DNA of 64,000 nucleotides, from the NCBI RefSeq assembly GCF_003254575.1, contig NZ_QJUA01000021.1, positions 1-64,000 on the forward strand, read 5' to 3'. Both the position numbers and the translations under genes were made by a program. The DNA is from Mycobacterium kyogaense. Lineage in GTDB: Bacteria; Actinomycetota; Actinomycetes; Mycobacteriales; Mycobacteriaceae. Of the stretch, positions 29,591-39,244 are shown piece after piece (position 1 is the stretch's first letter; each line of letters opens with the position of its first letter). Below the pieces are notes generated by a model. The model searched no databases and was not told where the DNA came from. It was given only the letters and a program-made list of their open reading frames with translations.

Positions 29591-30934
29591 TCACCCGAGG
29601 CTGCTGTAGCGACGCAGCGCCTCCTGGCGTTCCTGGCCGTGGTCGACGATCGGCTCCGGATAGTCGTCGGGCCGGTTGGCGTCGAGTTTGTGGACGTTGT
29701 CGACGTCGGCCAATTCGGGCACCCAGCGGCGGATGTAGTCCCCATCCGGGTCGAACTTGGAGCCCTGCGTGGTCGGGTTGAACACGCGGAAGTACGGCGC
29801 CGCGTCGGTGCCGCAGCCCGCCGCCCACTGCCATCCGTGCTGGTTGTTCGCCATATCGCCATCGACCAGCTGCTCGAGGAACCACCGTGCGCCCCACTGC
29901 CAGGGCAGATGGAGATCCTTGACCAGGAATGACGCCACGATCATCCGCACCCGGTTGTGCATGAACCCGCTCTCGGCGAGTTGACGCATGCCGGCGTCGA
30001 CGATCGGGAAACCCGTCCGCCCCGCCTTCCACGCCTCGAACGCGGCCTCCGCCTCTTTGCCCTCGTCCACCTCGATCGCGTCGAACGCGGAGTTGAAGTT
30101 CCACCAGACGCTGCGCGGCCATTCCCACACCACCGAGGCATAGAAGTCGCGGAAAGCGAGCTCCCGCAGATACGCCGTGGCGCCCTTGCCGCGGCCCAGG
30201 TCGGCGGCCATCGTGCGCGGGTGGATGGTGCCGAACTTCAGGTGGGCCGACATTCTGCTGGTGGCCGCCAGATCCGGACGGTTGCGATCGTCGTCGTACC
30301 CGGACACCCCGTCGGCGAGGAACTCTTTCCATTGGTCACTCGCGGCCTTCTCGCCGGCCGGCAGGTCGATCTCCGCTCCGTTCTTGGGACCCGTCGGGAT
30401 CTGCACGGTCTTCGCGCCCTTGACGTCGCCGGGATCGATCCAGCTCGCGCTCTTCGCGCTGGAGTCCGCCGGCTTGCGCCAGCCGTGCTTCTGCCAGGCC
30501 GTGAAGAACGGCGTGAACACCTTGTAAGGACTGCCGTCGCCCTTGGTGACGCGGCCGGGTGACACCAGATACGGCGACCCGGTGGCGACGAGCTCGATGT
30601 CGCCGAGCGCGTCGCGCACTTTCTCGTCGCGCGCCCGGCCGAACGGGGTGAAGTCGTCGGAGACGTGCACCGCGGTCGCGCCGACGGCCTTGGCCAACTG
30701 GGGGATTCGCGCGTGCGGTGCCCCGCGGGTGACCAGGAGCCTGCCGTCGAGACTCTGCTGCAGGTCCCGCAGCGCGTCGTAGAGATAGCGGAGCCGGCGC
30801 GGGCCCGCGGACTTCTCGAGACGGGGATCGAGGACGTAGCAAGCGAGCACGTCGCCATCGTCGTCGGCGGCGGCGAGCAGGGCGGGCAAGTCGGCGAGCC
30901 GCAGGTCGCGGCGGAACCACAGGACGGCGGGCAT
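29591..30934 (-). CDS. phr: Deoxyribodipyrimidine photolyase
   Basis: Light-driven repair of cyclobutane pyrimidine dimers. The 447-residue protein has the N-terminal antenna-binding alpha/beta domain (VLWFRRDLRLADLPAL) and the C-terminal FAD-binding domain with LKFGTIHPR, WEWPRSVWWNFN, TGFPIVDAGMRQL, NRVRMIVASFLVKDLHLPWQ and DGDMANNQHGWQWAAG. These are the hallmarks of class I CPD photolyases. ATG start at 30934. Confidence 0.95.
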   Translation of the reverse strand: MPAVLWFRRDLRLADLPALLAAADDDGDVLACYVLDPRLEKSAGPRRLRYLYDALRDLQQSLDGRLLVTRGAPHARIPQLAKAVGATAVHVSDDFTPFGRARDEKVRDALGDIELVATGSPYLVSPGRVTKGDGSPYKVFTPFFTAWQKHGWRKPADSSAKSASWIDPGDVKGAKTVQIPTGPKNGAEIDLPAGEKAASDQWKEFLADGVSGYDDDRNRPDLAATSRMSAHLKFGTIHPRTMAADLGRGKGATAYLRELAFRDFYASVVWEWPRSVWWNFNSAFDAIEVDEGKEAEAAFEAWKAGRTGFPIVDAGMRQLAESGFMHNRVRMIVASFLVKDLHLPWQWGARWFLEQLVDGDMANNQHGWQWAAGCGTDAAPYFRVFNPTTQGSKFDPDGDYIRRWVPELADVDNVHKLDANRPDDYPEPIVDHGQERQEALRRYSSLG

Positions 30935-31002
30935 GGTCTAGATGCTGCCCTGTGCGGCTGCACCGGAAACGGAAACGACGTTGACGGATCGGTGACGCGA
31001 AC

Positions 31003-31029
31003 GGGCCCCCGCCACAGCGGCGGGGGCCC
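31003..31029 (-). terminator. Hairpin downstream of the fasciclin genes
   Basis: Perfect 11-bp stem GGGCCCCCGCC (31003-31013) and GGCGGGGGCCC (31019-31029), 5-nt loop, 13 nt beyond the stop of the minus-strand fasciclin gene. It separates that operon from the photolyase gene. Confidence 0.8.
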
Positions 31030-31042
31030 GGACGCGATCAGG

Positions 31043-31621
31043 TCATGCCGGCGGCATCAGAACCGTATCGATCAGGTACACGGTCGCGTTGGCGGTCTTG
31101 ACCCCGCCACACACCACCGATGCGTTGTTGACCATCAGATGGTCAGGCGTACCCGTCACGGTCAGGTCGGCGCCCTGAACCGTCTTGTGGGTCCCCGCCA
31201 CCTGCGCGGGATCCGCCTGGCCCGGCACCACGTGGTACGTGAGGATGCTGGTCAGCAGCGGCGCGTCGGTCTTCAGCTTCTCGAGCGTCGCCGGGTCGAC
31301 CTTGGCGAAGGCCTCGTCGGTCGGTGCGAACACGGTGAACTCACCGCCGTTGAGCGTGTCGACAAGGTTCACCTGCGGGTTGAGCTTGCCCGACACAGCT
31401 GCGGTGAGTGTCGTGAGCATCGGGTTGCTCGCCGCCGCTTCGGCGACGGGCGCCATCGACATGCCCTGAACCGAACCCGGGCCGACGGGATTCTGCTCGG
31501 CGTAGGCAGCGCAGCCGGGACCGGCCGGCTGGGCGGCCGCCGACGGGGCGGTACCCAGGATCAGGGCGGCAGCAGCAGCCGCGGTGAGGCCCAGCGTTGC
31601 TGCGTGTCGTGCTGTGGTCAT
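31043..31621 (-). CDS. Secreted fasciclin (FAS1) protein, MPT70-like
   Basis: A 192-residue exported protein with signal peptide (cleavage probably after APSAAA) and a single FAS1 domain from about residue 50: [45 protein letters not shown] and [13 protein letters not shown]. This is the layout of M. tuberculosis MPT70. It lacks a lipobox, in contrast with the paralogue directly upstream, with which it shares nearly the whole FAS1 domain. The two are 38 nt apart and likely co-transcribed. FAS1 domains mediate adhesion; the role in an environmental species is not known. Confidence 0.92.
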   Translation of the reverse strand: MTTARHAATLGLTAAAAAALILGTAPSAAAQPAGPGCAAYAEQNPVGPGSVQGMSMAPVAEAAASNPMLTTLTAAVSGKLNPQVNLVDTLNGGEFTVFAPTDEAFAKVDPATLEKLKTDAPLLTSILTYHVVPGQADPAQVAGTHKTVQGADLTVTGTPDHLMVNNASVVCGGVKTANATVYLIDTVLMPPA

Positions 31622-31659
31622 GACGGTGTACTCCTGTTCTGTTCTGTCGATCCGACGGG

Positions 31660-32343
31660 TCAGGCAGCCGGGGGCATCAGGACGGTGTCGATCATGTAGA
31701 CGGTCGCGTTGGCGGTCTTCACCCCGCCGCAGACCAGTCCGGCGTCGTTGACCTTGAGGTCGTTGCCGGCGCCTGTCACGTTGAGGTTCGCGCCCTGCAC
31801 GGTCTTGTGCTCGCCGGCGACCGCATCAGGCGCGGCCTGGCCGGGCACCACGTGGTAGGTCAGGATGCTGGTCAGCAGGTTGGAATCGGTCTTCAGCTTC
31901 TCGATGGTCGCGGGATCGATCTTCGCGAACGCGTCATCGGTGGGCGCGAAGACCGTGAACTCCGAGCCGTTCAGGGTGTCGACGAGGTTCACGTTCGGGT
32001 TGAGCTGCCCGGACAGCGCCTGGGTCAGCGTCTTGAGCATCGGGTTGTTCGACGCGGCGACGGTGACCGGATCGGCCGACATACCGGCCACCGAACCCGG
32101 GCCCGAGGGCACCTGCTCGGCGTAGGCGGCGCAGCCCGACCCGATGAGGTTGGCGGCCGGATCGGCAGCGGCGCTCGTCGGCGAGGTCGAGCTGCCGGTC
32201 GCGGATTCGACGGCCGACGAGGCGGCGCTGGTTGCCGACGACGCGGTGCTGGCGGCTTCCTCACTGGAGCACGCTGCTGCTCCGAAGATGGCCACGGCGG
32301 CCAGGCTCGCGGCGGTGACGGTCTTGCGCTTGACGGTGATCAT
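31660..32343 (-). CDS. Fasciclin (FAS1) lipoprotein, MPT83-like
   Basis: A 227-residue lipoprotein beginning [20 protein letters not shown]; Cys in GAAACSSEE is the likely lipidation site, though the lipobox (AAAC) has Ala in place of the usual Leu. A Ser/Ala-rich linker leads to a FAS1 domain much like that of MPT83 ([47 protein letters not shown]). I use ATG 32343, as in MPT83, over the GTG at 32346. In M. tuberculosis dipZ lies between the two fasciclin genes; here they are adjacent. A small inverted repeat CCCGTC-N7-GACGGG at 32377-32395 lies in the leader. Confidence 0.9.
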   Translation of the reverse strand: MITVKRKTVTAASLAAVAIFGAAACSSEEAASTASSATSAASSAVESATGSSTSPTSAAADPAANLIGSGCAAYAEQVPSGPGSVAGMSADPVTVAASNNPMLKTLTQALSGQLNPNVNLVDTLNGSEFTVFAPTDDAFAKIDPATIEKLKTDSNLLTSILTYHVVPGQAAPDAVAGEHKTVQGANLNVTGAGNDLKVNDAGLVCGGVKTANATVYMIDTVLMPPAA

Positions 32344-32463
32344 CACTTGTTCCCTTCGGTTGGGCGGGCGTCGGTGCCCGTCCTTGACTGACGGGGGTTA
32401 TTCACCGCTGTTCGCTTTTCGGATCGGTCGGGGCGCCTCCCGTCACACTTGCGTCACAGACAG

Positions 32464-32925
32464 TCAGTTCACAGAATCGGGACCGTCGGGGTCGAACCGA
32501 AACACCGCGAGCCGACCGGCGAGAGCGGCGAACTCCTCGGGCGAGCCCACGTCGACCAGGCCAGATCGTCGCGAGAATGCCACTCCGACAGGAACTTTCA
32601 TAGCGAAGGCTCGCAACACCGGCCTCGACTGCTCGGCGTCGAGTTCCACGATGCGCACCTGTCTCGAGCGGCGGCCGTGGCGAAGCGTGCCGGTTCCCGC
32701 CGCTCTCGCGTTCGCTGCCCAGTCACTGCTGGGGTAGTCGGCGACGACGCAGAGGTGGCCGTCATGACGGAACGGTGTCATCGGTGTGCTGCGGGGCCGA
32801 CCGGTGCGTCGTCCGGGGATGGTGAGCACCATGGCGGGGCCAGGGCGCAGGCCCACCCGTACAGCCATAATGAGTACTCGGTTCATCGGCTTGAGCCAGC
32901 GGGGCGGTCGAGGATCGGCACTCAC
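32464..32925 (-). CDS. Deazaflavin (F420)-dependent nitroreductase-family protein
   Basis: A 153-residue split-beta-barrel protein of the Ddn/FDOR family. The diagnostic segment is MVLTIPGRRTGRPRSTPMTP followed by HLCVVADYPSSDWAANARA, which in characterised members contacts F420. Such enzymes reduce quinones, nitro compounds or fatty acids. The GTG start at 32925 overlaps the stop of the gene behind it in the operon by 4 nt, so it is probably co-expressed with the NmrA-like gene. Confidence 0.85.
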   Translation of the reverse strand: MSADPRPPRWLKPMNRVLIMAVRVGLRPGPAMVLTIPGRRTGRPRSTPMTPFRHDGHLCVVADYPSSDWAANARAAGTGTLRHGRRSRQVRIVELDAEQSRPVLRAFAMKVPVGVAFSRRSGLVDVGSPEEFAALAGRLAVFRFDPDGPDSVN

Positions 32926-33752
32926 CGGGACCCCAACCCTGCGGCGCGTACGGCTGCGGCGAACGTCGTCGCGGCGCAGCCGGTGATGCGCTGCACCTCG
33001 TCAGTGACAGTCGCCGTCGTGCCGACCGCGTCGGCCAGCATCGCAAGGTAGGCGTCGGCGAACTCGACGGCGAATCCCCGGTCGACGAACCGTTGTCGGA
33101 CCGCGGATGCCTCGATCTCGCGGTACTGCACTCGTCGTCCCGTGACGTCGGCGATGACCGACACCATCTCGGTGTTCGTGAGCGCCTGCGGACCGGTCAA
33201 GAGGATCTTGTGACCCACCAGGTCGTCGTTCAGCAGCGCGCGCACGGCGACGGCGGCGATGTCGGTCTCGACGATCGGCGCCAGCGACGCGTCCGCGAAC
33301 GGTCCGGCGACGACACCGGATTCCAGCTGAGGTGTCCACATCGCGAGGAAATTCGTGACGAAGACGCTCGGCCGCAGGCTCACCCACTCCAGTCCAGAGT
33401 CGACAGCCGCTTGTTCCGCCTCGCGGTTGCGGTCACCGCGAAATCGAGACGGCTGGCGCGTGTCGTCGTCGTCGACGTTGATCGCCGACAGTGCTACCAG
33501 CCGGCGTACGTCGGCGGCTCGCGCAGCGGACACCACCTCGTCCAGCTGGGGGCCCAGCGCGCGGGAGTTGAGGAACACTGCGTCGGCCCCGGCGATGCCG
33601 GCGTACACGTCCCTCACCGCCTCGACCCCGGGAGGGAACGGCGGGGTCGGGTTGCGGGTGACCGCACGGACCCGAACGTCATGGGTGGAGAGCAGATCGA
33701 CGAGAGGCCGACCGACGTTGCCGGTGGCGCCTGTGACGAGAATGGTTGTCAT
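32922..33752 (-). CDS. NmrA-like / atypical SDR NAD(P)-binding protein
   Basis: A 276-residue protein with N-terminal ILVTGATGNVGRPLVDLL (TGxxGxxG) and an NmrA/QOR2-like body, ending in a variable domain. No classical SDR YxxxK is present, as usual for this branch. It may act as an NAD(P)H:quinone-type reductase or redox sensor. It is the first gene of a two-gene operon with the deazaflavin-type reductase and divergent from an ECF sigma factor gene. An ECF-type promoter is positioned 8 nt ahead of its ATG. Confidence 0.85.
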   Translation of the reverse strand: MTTILVTGATGNVGRPLVDLLSTHDVRVRAVTRNPTPPFPPGVEAVRDVYAGIAGADAVFLNSRALGPQLDEVVSAARAADVRRLVALSAINVDDDDTRQPSRFRGDRNREAEQAAVDSGLEWVSLRPSVFVTNFLAMWTPQLESGVVAGPFADASLAPIVETDIAAVAVRALLNDDLVGHKILLTGPQALTNTEMVSVIADVTGRRVQYREIEASAVRQRFVDRGFAVEFADAYLAMLADAVGTTATVTDEVQRITGCAATTFAAAVRAAGLGSR

Positions 33753-33760
33753 GTCTTCAC

Positions 33761-33787
33761 GACGGGGCAGGACCCGAGAATGTGACG
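33761..33787 (-). promoter_or_regulatory. Candidate ECF-sigma promoter for the NmrA-like operon
   Basis: On the minus strand CGTCACA (33787-33781) is followed after exactly 16 nt by CGTC (33764-33761). This is one base off the TGTCACA-N16-CGTC type promoter known for ECF41 sigma factors. The ATG lies 8 nt further on, so the transcript would be leaderless or nearly so. The adjacent divergent gene encodes a related sigma factor. Confidence 0.55.
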
Positions 33788-33841
33788 GCGTGCGGCCGGG
33801 AAGGTGGGTAACAATCCGGGCGGGCGCACCGTCCTAGAGCT

Positions 33842-34717
33842 ATGACCGACGACTTCACGGCCGACTTCACCACGCAGTGGCGCGCGCATCGTGCCTACCT
33901 CGTCAATGTCTGCTACCAGATGCTCGGCGACCTTGGGGACGCCGAGGACGTCGTGCAGGAGTCCTTTGCGCGGTTGTCGCGTACGCGCGACGTCGAGGAC
34001 GCGCGCGGTTGGCTGACCGTGGTCGCCGGCCGACTCTGCCTCGATGTGCTGCGGTCCGCGCGGGTGCGTCGTGAGGAGGTGGCCACCGACGGGTTCGACG
34101 ACCGCCTCTCCGGTGAGTCGGATCCCGCCGACCGGGTCACTCTCGACGACGAGGTCAGCGGAGCCCTGTGGGAGGTGCTCAGCCGCCTGACTCCCGGCGA
34201 GCGGGTGGTGTTCGTCCTGCACGACGTGTTCGGCACGCCCTTCGACCAGATCGCCGAGACAGTGGGCCGGCCCGCAGGTACCTGCCGTCAACTCGCGCGA
34301 AGGGCCCGGCTGAAGTTCGCCGGCGCCCCGTCTCGACTCGCCCAGATTGACCAGTCTGCGCATCGGAAGCTGACCCAGACGTTCATGGATGCCTGCGCGC
34401 ACGGCGACCTCGCCGCCCTGTCCGCGCTGCTCGACCCGTCGGTGTGGGGTGTCGGCAGGATCATCGGTCCCCAAGCGCCGCCGCCCCAGATCAACCACGG
34501 CCCCGACCAGGTGTCGGTCAATCTGTTGCGCTATCTAGGTCCCGATACGACGCTCGTCGCCGCCACCGCGAGCCCCCGTGTCGTCATTGCGTCACGGCGT
34601 CGCCGAGTGTTCGCGGTGATTCACCTCACCGTACGCGCCGGCCTGATCTGCACGGTCGAGGCGAGCGTCGACGCAATCGCGGCTTTTCCTGATCCACCCA
34701 CCGGCACGGCACAATGA
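33842..34717 (+). CDS. ECF sigma factor with C-terminal SnoaL-like domain (SigI/SigJ type)
   Basis: A 291-residue sigma-70 family regulator. Sigma2 region is about 10-75 ([20 protein letters not shown]) and sigma4 about 110-165 ([19 protein letters not shown], then [13 protein letters not shown]). A C-terminal NTF2/SnoaL-like domain from about residue 185 ([20 protein letters not shown]) regulates activity in this class. The wording is closest to my memory of mycobacterial SigI; the WLPEP linker of classical ECF41 is absent. No anti-sigma gene is adjacent, as expected for sigma factors with such an extension. Dxr starts 4 nt downstream. Confidence 0.9.
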   Translation: MTDDFTADFTTQWRAHRAYLVNVCYQMLGDLGDAEDVVQESFARLSRTRDVEDARGWLTVVAGRLCLDVLRSARVRREEVATDGFDDRLSGESDPADRVTLDDEVSGALWEVLSRLTPGERVVFVLHDVFGTPFDQIAETVGRPAGTCRQLARRARLKFAGAPSRLAQIDQSAHRKLTQTFMDACAHGDLAALSALLDPSVWGVGRIIGPQAPPPQINHGPDQVSVNLLRYLGPDTTLVAATASPRVVIASRRRRVFAVIHLTVRAGLICTVEASVDAIAAFPDPPTGTAQ

Positions 34718-34721
34718 ACCC

Positions 34722-35876
34722 GTGACGCGACGCGTTCTGATCCTCGGCAGCACCGGATCGATCGGCACCCAGGCCCTCGACGTGATCGCCGCCAACCCCG
34801 ATCAGTTCGAGGTCGTCGGGCTGGCTGCCGGCGGCGGCAACGTCGACCTGCTCGCCGAGCAGCGGGCGCGCACGGGCGTCACCAACATCGCCGTCGCCGA
34901 CCCCGCTGCGGCCGAGAAGCTCGGTGATGTCACCCACAGCGGGCCGGACGCGGTGACCCGCCTGGTGCGCGAGACCGAGGCCGACGTCGTGCTCAACGCG
35001 CTCGTCGGCGCCCTGGGATTGCAGCCGACGTTGGCGGCCCTGGACACCGGCGCCCGATTGGCGCTGGCCAACAAGGAATCACTGGTCGCCGGAGGGCCGC
35101 TCGTCGTCAAGGCCGCCGCTCCCGGGCAGATCGTGCCCGTCGACTCCGAGCATTCGGCGCTGGCGCAGTGCCTGCGCGGGGGCACCCCCGACGAAGTGGC
35201 GGCGCTGGTGCTCACGGCATCGGGCGGCCCGTTCCGCGGCTGGTCCGCCGATCAGCTCGAGGCGGTCACCCCGGAGCAGGCGGGGGCACACCCGACCTGG
35301 TCGATGGGTCCGATGAACACGCTGAACTCGGCATCGCTGGTGAACAAGGGCCTCGAGCTCATCGAGACCCACCTGCTGTTCGGCGTCGCCTACGACCGCA
35401 TCCAGGTGGTCGTCCACCCGCAGTCGATCGTGCACTCGATGGTCACGTTCACCGACGGCTCGACGCTGGCCCAGGCCAGCCCGCCGGACATGAAGCTGCC
35501 GATCGCCCTGGCGCTGGGCTGGCCGTCCCGGGTGGCCGGCGCCGCCGCTGCCTGCGACTTCACCACGGCGTCGACCTGGGAGTTCGAGCCGCTCGATGAC
35601 GAGGTGTTCCCCGCGGTGGCCCTGGCCCGTGAGGCCGGCCGGCGGGGCGGCTGTCTGACCGCGGTCTACAACGCCGCCAACGAAGAGTCGGCTGCGGCGT
35701 TCCTCGACGGCACGATCAGCTTCCCCTCGATCGTGCGCACCATCGATCACGTGCTGCGCGCTGCCGACCAGTGGGCCGCCGAACCAGCTACCGTGGACGA
35801 TGTGCTCGACGCGCAGGACTGGGCGCGGATGCGCGCCCGTCGCGCCATCGAGCACGATTTCGCAGGTACCAGCTAG
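34722..35876 (+). CDS. dxr: 1-deoxy-D-xylulose-5-phosphate reductoisomerase
   Basis: Second step of the MEP isoprenoid pathway, forming MEP with NADPH and a divalent metal. The 384-residue product opens with [16 protein letters not shown] (NADPH-binding), and shows [32 protein letters not shown] and [21 protein letters not shown] without the last residue in one run, including metal and substrate ligands. GTG start at 34722. It begins an operon with rip1 and ispG, as Rv2870c-Rv2868c. Confidence 0.97.
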   Translation: MTRRVLILGSTGSIGTQALDVIAANPDQFEVVGLAAGGGNVDLLAEQRARTGVTNIAVADPAAAEKLGDVTHSGPDAVTRLVRETEADVVLNALVGALGLQPTLAALDTGARLALANKESLVAGGPLVVKAAAPGQIVPVDSEHSALAQCLRGGTPDEVAALVLTASGGPFRGWSADQLEAVTPEQAGAHPTWSMGPMNTLNSASLVNKGLELIETHLLFGVAYDRIQVVVHPQSIVHSMVTFTDGSTLAQASPPDMKLPIALALGWPSRVAGAAAACDFTTASTWEFEPLDDEVFPAVALAREAGRRGGCLTAVYNAANEESAAAFLDGTISFPSIVRTIDHVLRAADQWAAEPATVDDVLDAQDWARMRARRAIEHDFAGTS

Positions 35877-35905
35877 GAGTAGGCGCAGACAGGGATGTTC
35901 AGACG

Positions 35906-37150
35906 ATGATGTTCGCGGTCGGCATCGTGCTCTTCGCACTGGCCATCCTGCTCTCGGTGGCTCTGCACGAATGCGGACACATGTGGGTCGCACGTGCCAC
36001 GGGCATGAAGGTGCGCCGGTACTTCGTCGGCTTCGGCCCGACGCTGTGGTCCACCCGACGACCCAACCGGCTCGGCTCGACCGAGTACGGCGTCAAGGCC
36101 GTCCCGCTGGGGGGCTTCTGCGACATCGCAGGCATGACTTCGGTCGAGGAGCTTGACCCCGAGGACCGCCCGTACGCGATGTACCGGCAGAAGACGTGGA
36201 AGCGAGTCGCGGTACTCGCGGCCGGCCCGGGGATGAACTTCGTGATCGGCTTGGTGCTCATCTACGCGATCGCCGTCATCTGGGGACTGCCAAACCTGCA
36301 CCAGCCCACCAACGCGATGGTGGGGCAGACGTCGTGCGTCAAAGACGAAGTGACGCAAGGCAACCTGGGGGAGTGCGTGGCGGCCAGCCCCGCCGCGGCC
36401 GCAGGCATCCAGGCCGGAGACGTCATCGTCGCAGTCGGGGGCACCCCGGTGGCCAACTTCGACGAGATGTCCACTGCCGTACGCAAACTCAACGGTCCGA
36501 CCGAGCTCACCATCCAGCGTGACGAGAACGGGCAGACCCGCGAGTTCGTCACGACGGTCAACGTCACCCCAAGCCAGCGCTACATCAAGGGCGGTGCACA
36601 GGACGGGGCCGAGCCGACACCCACGCAGGTCGGCACGATCGGCGTGGCCGCAGCCAGTTTCGGTCCCACCCAGTACAACCCGCTCTCCGCGGTCCCGGCG
36701 ACCTTCGCCTTCACCGGCGATCTGGCCGTCGAACTGGGCAAGTCACTGGCCAAGATCCCGACCAAGGTCGGGGCACTGGTCCAGTCGATCGGCGGCGGCG
36801 AACGTGACCCGGAGACCCCGATCAGTGTGGTGGGCGCCAGCATCATCGGCGGTGACACCGTCGAGGCCGGGCTATGGGTGGCGTTCTGGTTCTTCCTCGC
36901 TCAGCTGAACTTCGTGCTCGGCGCGGTGAACCTGGTGCCGCTGCTGCCGTTCGACGGCGGCCACATCGCTATCGCGCTGTACGAGAAGATGCGCAATCTG
37001 TTCCGGACGGCGCGCGGCAAAGTGGCCGCCGCGCCGGTGAACTACCTCAAGCTGATGCCGGCCACCTACGTGGTGCTGGTGTTGGTGGTCGGCTACATGC
37101 TGCTGACCGTGACCGCCGACCTGGTCAACCCGATCAGGTTGTTCCAATAG
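35906..37150 (+). CDS. rip1: Site-2 membrane metalloprotease Rip1 (RseP/RIP family)
   Basis: Intramembrane zinc protease that cleaves anti-sigma factors in mycobacteria. The 414-residue product has HECGH at residues 21-25 in the first helix, one PDZ domain (about 125-220, [19 protein letters not shown]) and the C-terminal PLLPFDGGH with the third metal ligand. Start is at tandem ATG 35906/35909, matching the known N-terminus ([16 protein letters not shown]); the longer frame from 35771 overlaps dxr. It lies 29 nt after dxr and 10 nt before ispG. Confidence 0.95.
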   Translation: MMFAVGIVLFALAILLSVALHECGHMWVARATGMKVRRYFVGFGPTLWSTRRPNRLGSTEYGVKAVPLGGFCDIAGMTSVEELDPEDRPYAMYRQKTWKRVAVLAAGPGMNFVIGLVLIYAIAVIWGLPNLHQPTNAMVGQTSCVKDEVTQGNLGECVAASPAAAAGIQAGDVIVAVGGTPVANFDEMSTAVRKLNGPTELTIQRDENGQTREFVTTVNVTPSQRYIKGGAQDGAEPTPTQVGTIGVAAASFGPTQYNPLSAVPATFAFTGDLAVELGKSLAKIPTKVGALVQSIGGGERDPETPISVVGASIIGGDTVEAGLWVAFWFFLAQLNFVLGAVNLVPLLPFDGGHIAIALYEKMRNLFRTARGKVAAAPVNYLKLMPATYVVLVLVVGYMLLTVTADLVNPIRLFQ

Positions 37151-37160
37151 GAAAGCTCTG

Positions 37161-38330
37161 ATGACCTCTATCGGTTTGGGAATGCCGGCCGCGCCGGCGC
37201 CGGTTCTGGCTCCGCGCCGCACGACCCGTCAGCTCAAGGTCGGCGACGTCGGCGTGGGCAGCGACTCGCCGATCTCGGTGCAGTCGATGTGCACCACCAA
37301 GACCCACGACATCAACGCCACGCTTCAGCAGATCGCTGAGCTGACCGCGTCCGGATGCGACATCGTCCGCGTCGCCTGTCCCCGTCAGGAGGACGCCGAC
37401 GCGCTGCCGATCATCGCCAAGAAGGCCAACATCCCGGTGATCGCGGACATCCACTTCCAGCCGAAGTACATCTTCGCCGCGATCGACGCCGGATGCGCCG
37501 CGGTCCGGGTGAACCCCGGCAACATCAAGGAGTTCGACGGCCGGGTCAAGGAGGTCGCCAAGGCGGCCGGCGCCGCCGGCATCCCGATCCGGATCGGCGT
37601 CAACGCGGGTTCGCTGGACAAGCGGATGCTGGAGAAGTACGGCAAGGCCACCCCGGAGGCGCTGGTCGAATCCGCGCTATGGGAAGCCTCGCTGTTCGAG
37701 GAGCACGGCTTCGGCGACATCAAGATCAGCGTCAAGCACAACGATCCGGTGATCATGGTGGAGGCGTACGAGCAGCTGGCCGCCCAGTGCGACTATCCGC
37801 TGCACCTCGGCGTCACCGAGGCGGGCCCCGCCTTCCAGGGCACGATCAAGTCGGCCGTGGCTTTCGGCGCACTGCTGTCGCGCGGCATCGGCGACACCAT
37901 CCGGGTGTCCCTGTCCGCGCCGCCGGCCGAAGAGGTCAAGGTCGGCACGCAGATCCTGGAGTCGTTGAACCTGCGGCCCCGCGGTCTGGAGATCGTGTCG
38001 TGCCCGTCGTGCGGGCGCGCACAGGTCGACGTCTACACGCTGGCGAACGAGGTGACCGCGGGCCTGGAGGGCATGGATGTGCCGCTGCGGGTCGCGGTGA
38101 TGGGGTGTGTGGTCAACGGGCCGGGCGAGGCGCGCGAGGCCGACCTGGGTGTGGCATCCGGCAACGGCAAGGGCCAGATCTTCGTCAAGGGTGAGGTGAT
38201 CAAGACCGTGCCCGAGGCGCAGATCGTCGAGACACTGATCGAGGAAGCCATGCGGTTGGCGTCGGAGATGGGGGACACGGCCCAAGGATCCGAGGATGCC
38301 AGCGGTTCGCCGATTGTGACCGTAAGCTGA
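37161..38330 (+). CDS. ispG: 4-hydroxy-3-methylbut-2-enyl-diphosphate synthase (flavodoxin type)
   Basis: Next-to-last step of the MEP pathway, a [4Fe-4S] enzyme (GcpE). The 389-residue product contains [19 protein letters not shown], the TIM-barrel core, and C-terminal Cys ligands CPSCGR and [15 protein letters not shown]. Shares an operon with dxr, which acts in the same pathway, and with rip1. ATG at 37161. Confidence 0.97.
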   Translation: MTSIGLGMPAAPAPVLAPRRTTRQLKVGDVGVGSDSPISVQSMCTTKTHDINATLQQIAELTASGCDIVRVACPRQEDADALPIIAKKANIPVIADIHFQPKYIFAAIDAGCAAVRVNPGNIKEFDGRVKEVAKAAGAAGIPIRIGVNAGSLDKRMLEKYGKATPEALVESALWEASLFEEHGFGDIKISVKHNDPVIMVEAYEQLAAQCDYPLHLGVTEAGPAFQGTIKSAVAFGALLSRGIGDTIRVSLSAPPAEEVKVGTQILESLNLRPRGLEIVSCPSCGRAQVDVYTLANEVTAGLEGMDVPLRVAVMGCVVNGPGEAREADLGVASGNGKGQIFVKGEVIKTVPEAQIVETLIEEAMRLASEMGDTAQGSEDASGSPIVTVS

Positions 38331-38380
38331 GCGCACGGTCCTGTTAGGGCTGCACAAGGGTCGTCGCAGAAAGAGTCCAG

Positions 38381-39244
38381 ATGTCGGCTCCTCCGCTTTT
38401 TCGCCTCGTTGACGAGCGAAGGGTGTCGGTGGTGCGCGACATCCGTGACATGACCGCCGTTAGACAGGTCCTCGACGACGATCCGGTCGCCTCCTGCATG
38501 GTGGCGTCGCGGGTCGCCGAGCACGGCATCGAACCGTCGGCCATCGGTGGCGAGCTGTGGACGCGCCGGCGGGCCAGCGAATCCCTCTGCTACGCCGGAG
38601 CCAACCTGATCCCGCTGCGCGGAGCTGCGGGTGATCTGAATGCGTTCGCGGACAAGGCGATGAGCACCTCACGGCGGTGCTCGTCACTGGTCGGGCGCGC
38701 AGAGCTGGTGCTGCCGATGTGGCAGCGGCTCGAGCCGGTCTGGGGTCCGGCCCGTGACGTTCGCGCTCACCAGCCGTTGATGGCGCTGGGCACCGCACCC
38801 TCGTGCGCGGTGGATCCGGCCGTCCGGCAGGTGCGGATGGACGAGCTCGACGCGTACCTGGTCGCCGCGATCGACATGTTCATCGGCGAGGTCGGCATCG
38901 ATCCGCGCATCGGTGACGGCGGCCGCGGGTATCGCCGCCGGGTCGCCGGACTGATCGCCGCCGGGCGGGCGTGGGCCCGCTTCGACCGCGGACAGGTGGT
39001 GTACAAAGCCGAGGTGGGTTCTCAGTCACCGGCCGTCGGCCAGATACAGGGCGTGTGGGTGCACCCGGACCTGCGCGGCCGCGGCATCGGCACCGGGGGT
39101 ACGGCGACCGTCGCTGCCGCCGTCGTGGCGAGCGGGCGTATCGCCAGCCTGTACGTGAACAGCTTCAACACGGTCGCGCGCGCCACCTACGCGCGCATCG
39201 GCTTCACCGAGGTCGCCTCCTTCGCCACGGTGTTGCTGGACTGA
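38381..39244 (+). CDS. GNAT acetyltransferase with N-terminal DUF4081-type domain (Rv2867c-like)
   Basis: A 287-residue two-domain protein. The N-terminal half (about 30-135, DPVASCMVASRVAEHGIEPS) is the DUF4081 type; the C-terminal GNAT shows GVWVHPDLRGRGIGTGGTA, the acetyl-CoA P-loop, and NSFNTVARATYARIGF. It follows ispG by 50 nt, as in M. tuberculosis. Acceptor substrate unknown. The last base of the stop TGA is the first base of the next gene's ATG. Confidence 0.88.
   Translation: MSAPPLFRLVDERRVSVVRDIRDMTAVRQVLDDDPVASCMVASRVAEHGIEPSAIGGELWTRRRASESLCYAGANLIPLRGAAGDLNAFADKAMSTSRRCSSLVGRAELVLPMWQRLEPVWGPARDVRAHQPLMALGTAPSCAVDPAVRQVRMDELDAYLVAAIDMFIGEVGIDPRIGDGGRGYRRRVAGLIAAGRAWARFDRGQVVYKAEVGSQSPAVGQIQGVWVHPDLRGRGIGTGGTATVAAAVVASGRIASLYVNSFNTVARATYARIGFTEVASFATVLLD

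Noticed and set aside
32441-32458. Two CGTCACA copies resembling the ECF promoter -35 motif
   Set aside because: No CGTC element at 16 nt downstream of either copy on the same strand.
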